Source of the DNA: Pleodorina starrii
Taxonomy: Eukaryota; Chlorophyta; Chlorophyceae; Chlamydomonadales; Volvocaceae
Reading direction: 5' to 3'
DNA length: 64,000 nucleotides
NCBI GenBank assembly: GCA_030267565.1
Contig: BRXU01000007.1
Coordinates: forward strand, 1,178,001 to 1,242,000
Part shown: piece after piece, positions 62,150-64,000 of the stretch
Numbering within the stretch: the stretch's first letter is position 1
Layout of the letters: the number at the start of each line of letters is the position of its first letter
Made by a program: the position numbers and the translations under genes
The notes under the pieces: model-generated
Database searches by the model: none
What the model was told of the DNA's origin: nothing
The model's input: the letters and a program-made list of their open reading frames with translations, nothing else

Positions 62150-64000
62150 CTACAGACCCCCCTGATCCGCCACCGCCGCTCCGCTTCCGTTCCAAAAACG
62201 CGGTGCGGGCGTTATCGGGTCACTGTCGCCGCCTCGCAGCAGCAGCTGCTGCTGCTGCTGCTGCTGCGTCGGCGGCTGCGCGGGCGGCGTAGCCACCCCC
62301 GGCGGTGACCCGAGCGAGCAGCTGTGCGCGGGCGACAGGGCGCTTGACGGCGTCATGCCGCCGAGGCCTCCGCCGATACCGACGCCGATGTCCAGCGGGT
62401 ACTTCGGGTGTGAGTTCCCCGGCGGCTTCCCCGGCAGCCGCACCTCCCCGCTTTCCTCCACCTGCGGTTGCGGTTGGACCAACAGCTGCTGCGTCAGAAA
62501 GTGCTGTAGCTGTGGCTTCTGCTGCTGCGGCGGCGGCGGCAGCGGCGGCGGCGGCGGCGGCCCCAACGGCTGCTCGTCCAGCGGATCCTCCGGAGCGGTC
62601 CCCGCCGCCGCGTCGCCTCCGCCTCCGCCTCCGCCGCCCTCTGCGCTGTTGCTGCTGAGCTCCATCCCCGTGGCGCCCCCGCCGCCGCCGCCGCCGCCGC
62701 AGCCCCCGCCGCCGCCTTCAGACATGCCATCGGATACGGCGCTGTCCGAGCAGGATACCGCCGACCGCAACCATCCCCCAGAGCCCAAGCCACAGCGCAT
62801 GGCTGGCGTTGAAACCCTCGTCGCCGCCGCCGCCGCCGCCGGCGTCGCCGTTGCCGTCACCGAGGCGGCGGCGACGCCGGCAGCGACAGAGGTGGACACG
62901 CCGCCGGCGCATTCGGGGCTGACCGACTCAGCCATGCCGACGCCGCCGCCACCGCCGGCACTGACGTGGAAACCAACGATAACGGCCGAGGGAGCGGACG
63001 TGGCGGCGACGACGGCGACGGCGGCGGCGCCTCCGCCGTCGGAAGTGTTCTCTTCCGCGCGCCTGGAGATCGATCGCAGCAGCGCCGTCTTACGCAAGTC
63101 CAGGCCGCCGAATCGGGTGTCGCTGGGGGAGGTGGGGATTTCGGGTAGCAGCCCTCGACCTGACGCCGCGTGGCCCCGAGGGTACGGGCCGCGCAGCACT
63201 TGTTGTTGTTGCTGCTGCTGCTGCTGCTGGTGTTGGTGTTGCTGGTGTTGATGTTGCTGGTGTTGGTGGTGTGGGGAGGAACACGCGCATGCCGGCCCCG
63301 CCGGGGGCGCGCCCTGCGAGGCCTCCGACAGCCGCCGCGGGAAGGCGCCTTGCGCTGCAAACGGCGAGCCGGGGGATCCCACTGCACCACCACCGCCGCC
63401 GCTCCCGAGGCCAAAGCCGACGCCGCTACCGCAATGCACACCGGTCGCCGCCGCCACCGCTGGCGCCGCTCGGCCGCTGATACAGGCAGCGGCGCATCCC
63501 CCATGTGCGCCGAACCCTTGCCCCACCGTCGCCGCCGCTGCCGCCGCCGCCGCCCCAGCCGCAGGCGCTCCGGAACCAGGGGCCCACAGCAGGCCGCTGA
63601 GACTCACGGAGCGCTCTCGCTCGTCCAGAAGCTCCGAATCCGCGGTCTCGCTGGTGGAGTCGGCAGCGGCGAACGAAACCGAGGCCCTGCCGAAACCGCC
63701 GCCGCCGCCGGCCCCGCCGCCGCCGCCAGTCCCGCCCTGCGAGACCGACACCGAGATGGACGCGTCGCTGGTGATCATGGGTTGCAGGATCTCCCCACCG
63801 GCGTCCGCCAGGCCCTCACTCATCTCCGAGACGCACGTGCGCTGAGGGCTGCAGCCGCCGGGCGGCGTGAGGAAGCCGTAGGCGTAGGGCGCCGGGTGCG
63901 AGTGCGGGTGCGGCGGCAGGGGATGCGGGAAGGGCGGCAGGGGCGGCTGCGGGAGCAGGTCCTCGCCGGGGCTGCCGGGGTGGCCGCCGGCGGGCGTAAG
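62150..64000 (-). CDS. Low-complexity Gly/Ala/Gln-rich protein, 5' end outside window
   Basis: A single open frame enters from the right edge and ends at a stop at 62150-62152, at least 615 codons. The first ATG inside is at 63823, but the frame stays open above it (reading PAPYAYGFLTPPGG), so that ATG is probably internal. The protein has homopolymer and mixed runs of Gly, Ala, Gln, His/Gln (HQQHQHQQH) and Pro, with short ordered-looking islands such as FGGLDLRKTALLRSISRRAEE and PKYPLDIGVGIGGG. I recognise no domain. Such long disordered regions occur in volvocine kinases, transcription regulators and cyclases, but a conserved domain would have to lie outside the window. Strand choice is supported by the Gln-rich run, which in the antisense frame becomes poly-Cys. 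Confidence 0.6.
   Translation of the reverse strand, partial: LTPAGGHPGSPGEDLLPQPPLPPFPHPLPPHPHSHPAPYAYGFLTPPGGCSPQRTCVSEMSEGLADAGGEILQPMITSDASISVSVSQGGTGGGGGAGGGGGFGRASVSFAAADSTSETADSELLDERERSVSLSGLLWAPGSGAPAAGAAAAAAAATVGQGFGAHGGCAAACISGRAAPAVAAATGVHCGSGVGFGLGSGGGGGAVGSPGSPFAAQGAFPRRLSEASQGAPPAGPACACSSPHHQHQQHQHQQHQHQQQQQQQQQQVLRGPYPRGHAASGRGLLPEIPTSPSDTRFGGLDLRKTALLRSISRRAEENTSDGGGAAAVAVVAATSAPSAVIVGFHVSAGGGGGVGMAESVSPECAGGVSTSVAAGVAAASVTATATPAAAAAATRVSTPAMRCGLGSGGWLRSAVSCSDSAVSDGMSEGGGGGCGGGGGGGGATGMELSSNSAEGGGGGGGGDAAAGTAPEDPLDEQPLGPPPPPPLPPPPQQQKPQLQHFLTQQLLVQPQPQVEESGEVRLPGKPPGNSHPKYPLDIGVGIGGGLGGMTPSSALSPAHSCSLGSPPGVATPPAQPPTQQQQQQQLLLRGGDSDPITPAPRFWNGSGAAVADQGGL

Noticed and set aside
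62355..63251. Plus-strand frames opposite the right-edge gene
   Set aside because: They give poly-Cys and Pro runs as the antisense of Gln and Gly runs, and the minus-strand frame is longer and continues past the window.

Overview
The window looks like nuclear DNA of a volvocine green alga (Chlamydomonas/Volvox group). It is GC-rich, with short exons and mostly GTGNG or GTAAG donors. It carries a pherophorin, secreted Pro/Ser-rich rod proteins, a thylakoid lumenal pentapeptide protein and a RandI/Dualen-like LINE. TGTAA, the algal polyadenylation signal, lies downstream of several genes. No species is assigned.

Positions 1-45708 hold four large tandem units plus a truncated fifth (1-6566, 6567-23243, 23244-36677, 36678-45037, 45038-45708). 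Each full unit has a 5' flank, a six-part gene for a secreted protein (signal peptide, Pro/Ser-rich rod, short C-type-lectin-like domain), about 0.8 kb of 3' flank, and a 19-bp satellite array. The arrays hold about 106, 642, 493 and 72 monomers (25 kb in all) and explain most of the size difference between units. Gene copies 1-3 can be spliced into intact reading frames. Copy 4 lies in a stretch full of one-base indels, and a 5'-truncated LINE with an 8-bp target-site duplication and a 307-bp ATT tail sits beside it.

From 45709 the sequence is single copy. It holds a minus-strand pherophorin with a chitin-binding-like N-terminus (46577-48581), a minus-strand ten-exon acyl-CoA oxidase of the peroxisomal ACX2/ACX3 type (51505-56129), and a divergent plus-strand seven-exon thylakoid lumenal pentapeptide-repeat protein (56501-59515). 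The two divergent genes share about 370 bp of upstream DNA. A low-complexity minus-strand gene (62150 to the right edge) is cut by the window.

The lectin-like genes and the pherophorin would act outside the cell (wall or matrix), the oxidase in microbody beta-oxidation and the pentapeptide protein in the thylakoid lumen. Nothing in the sequence links them functionally. Exon models come from splice motifs, reading phase and family similarity read by eye. No alignment or search was run.
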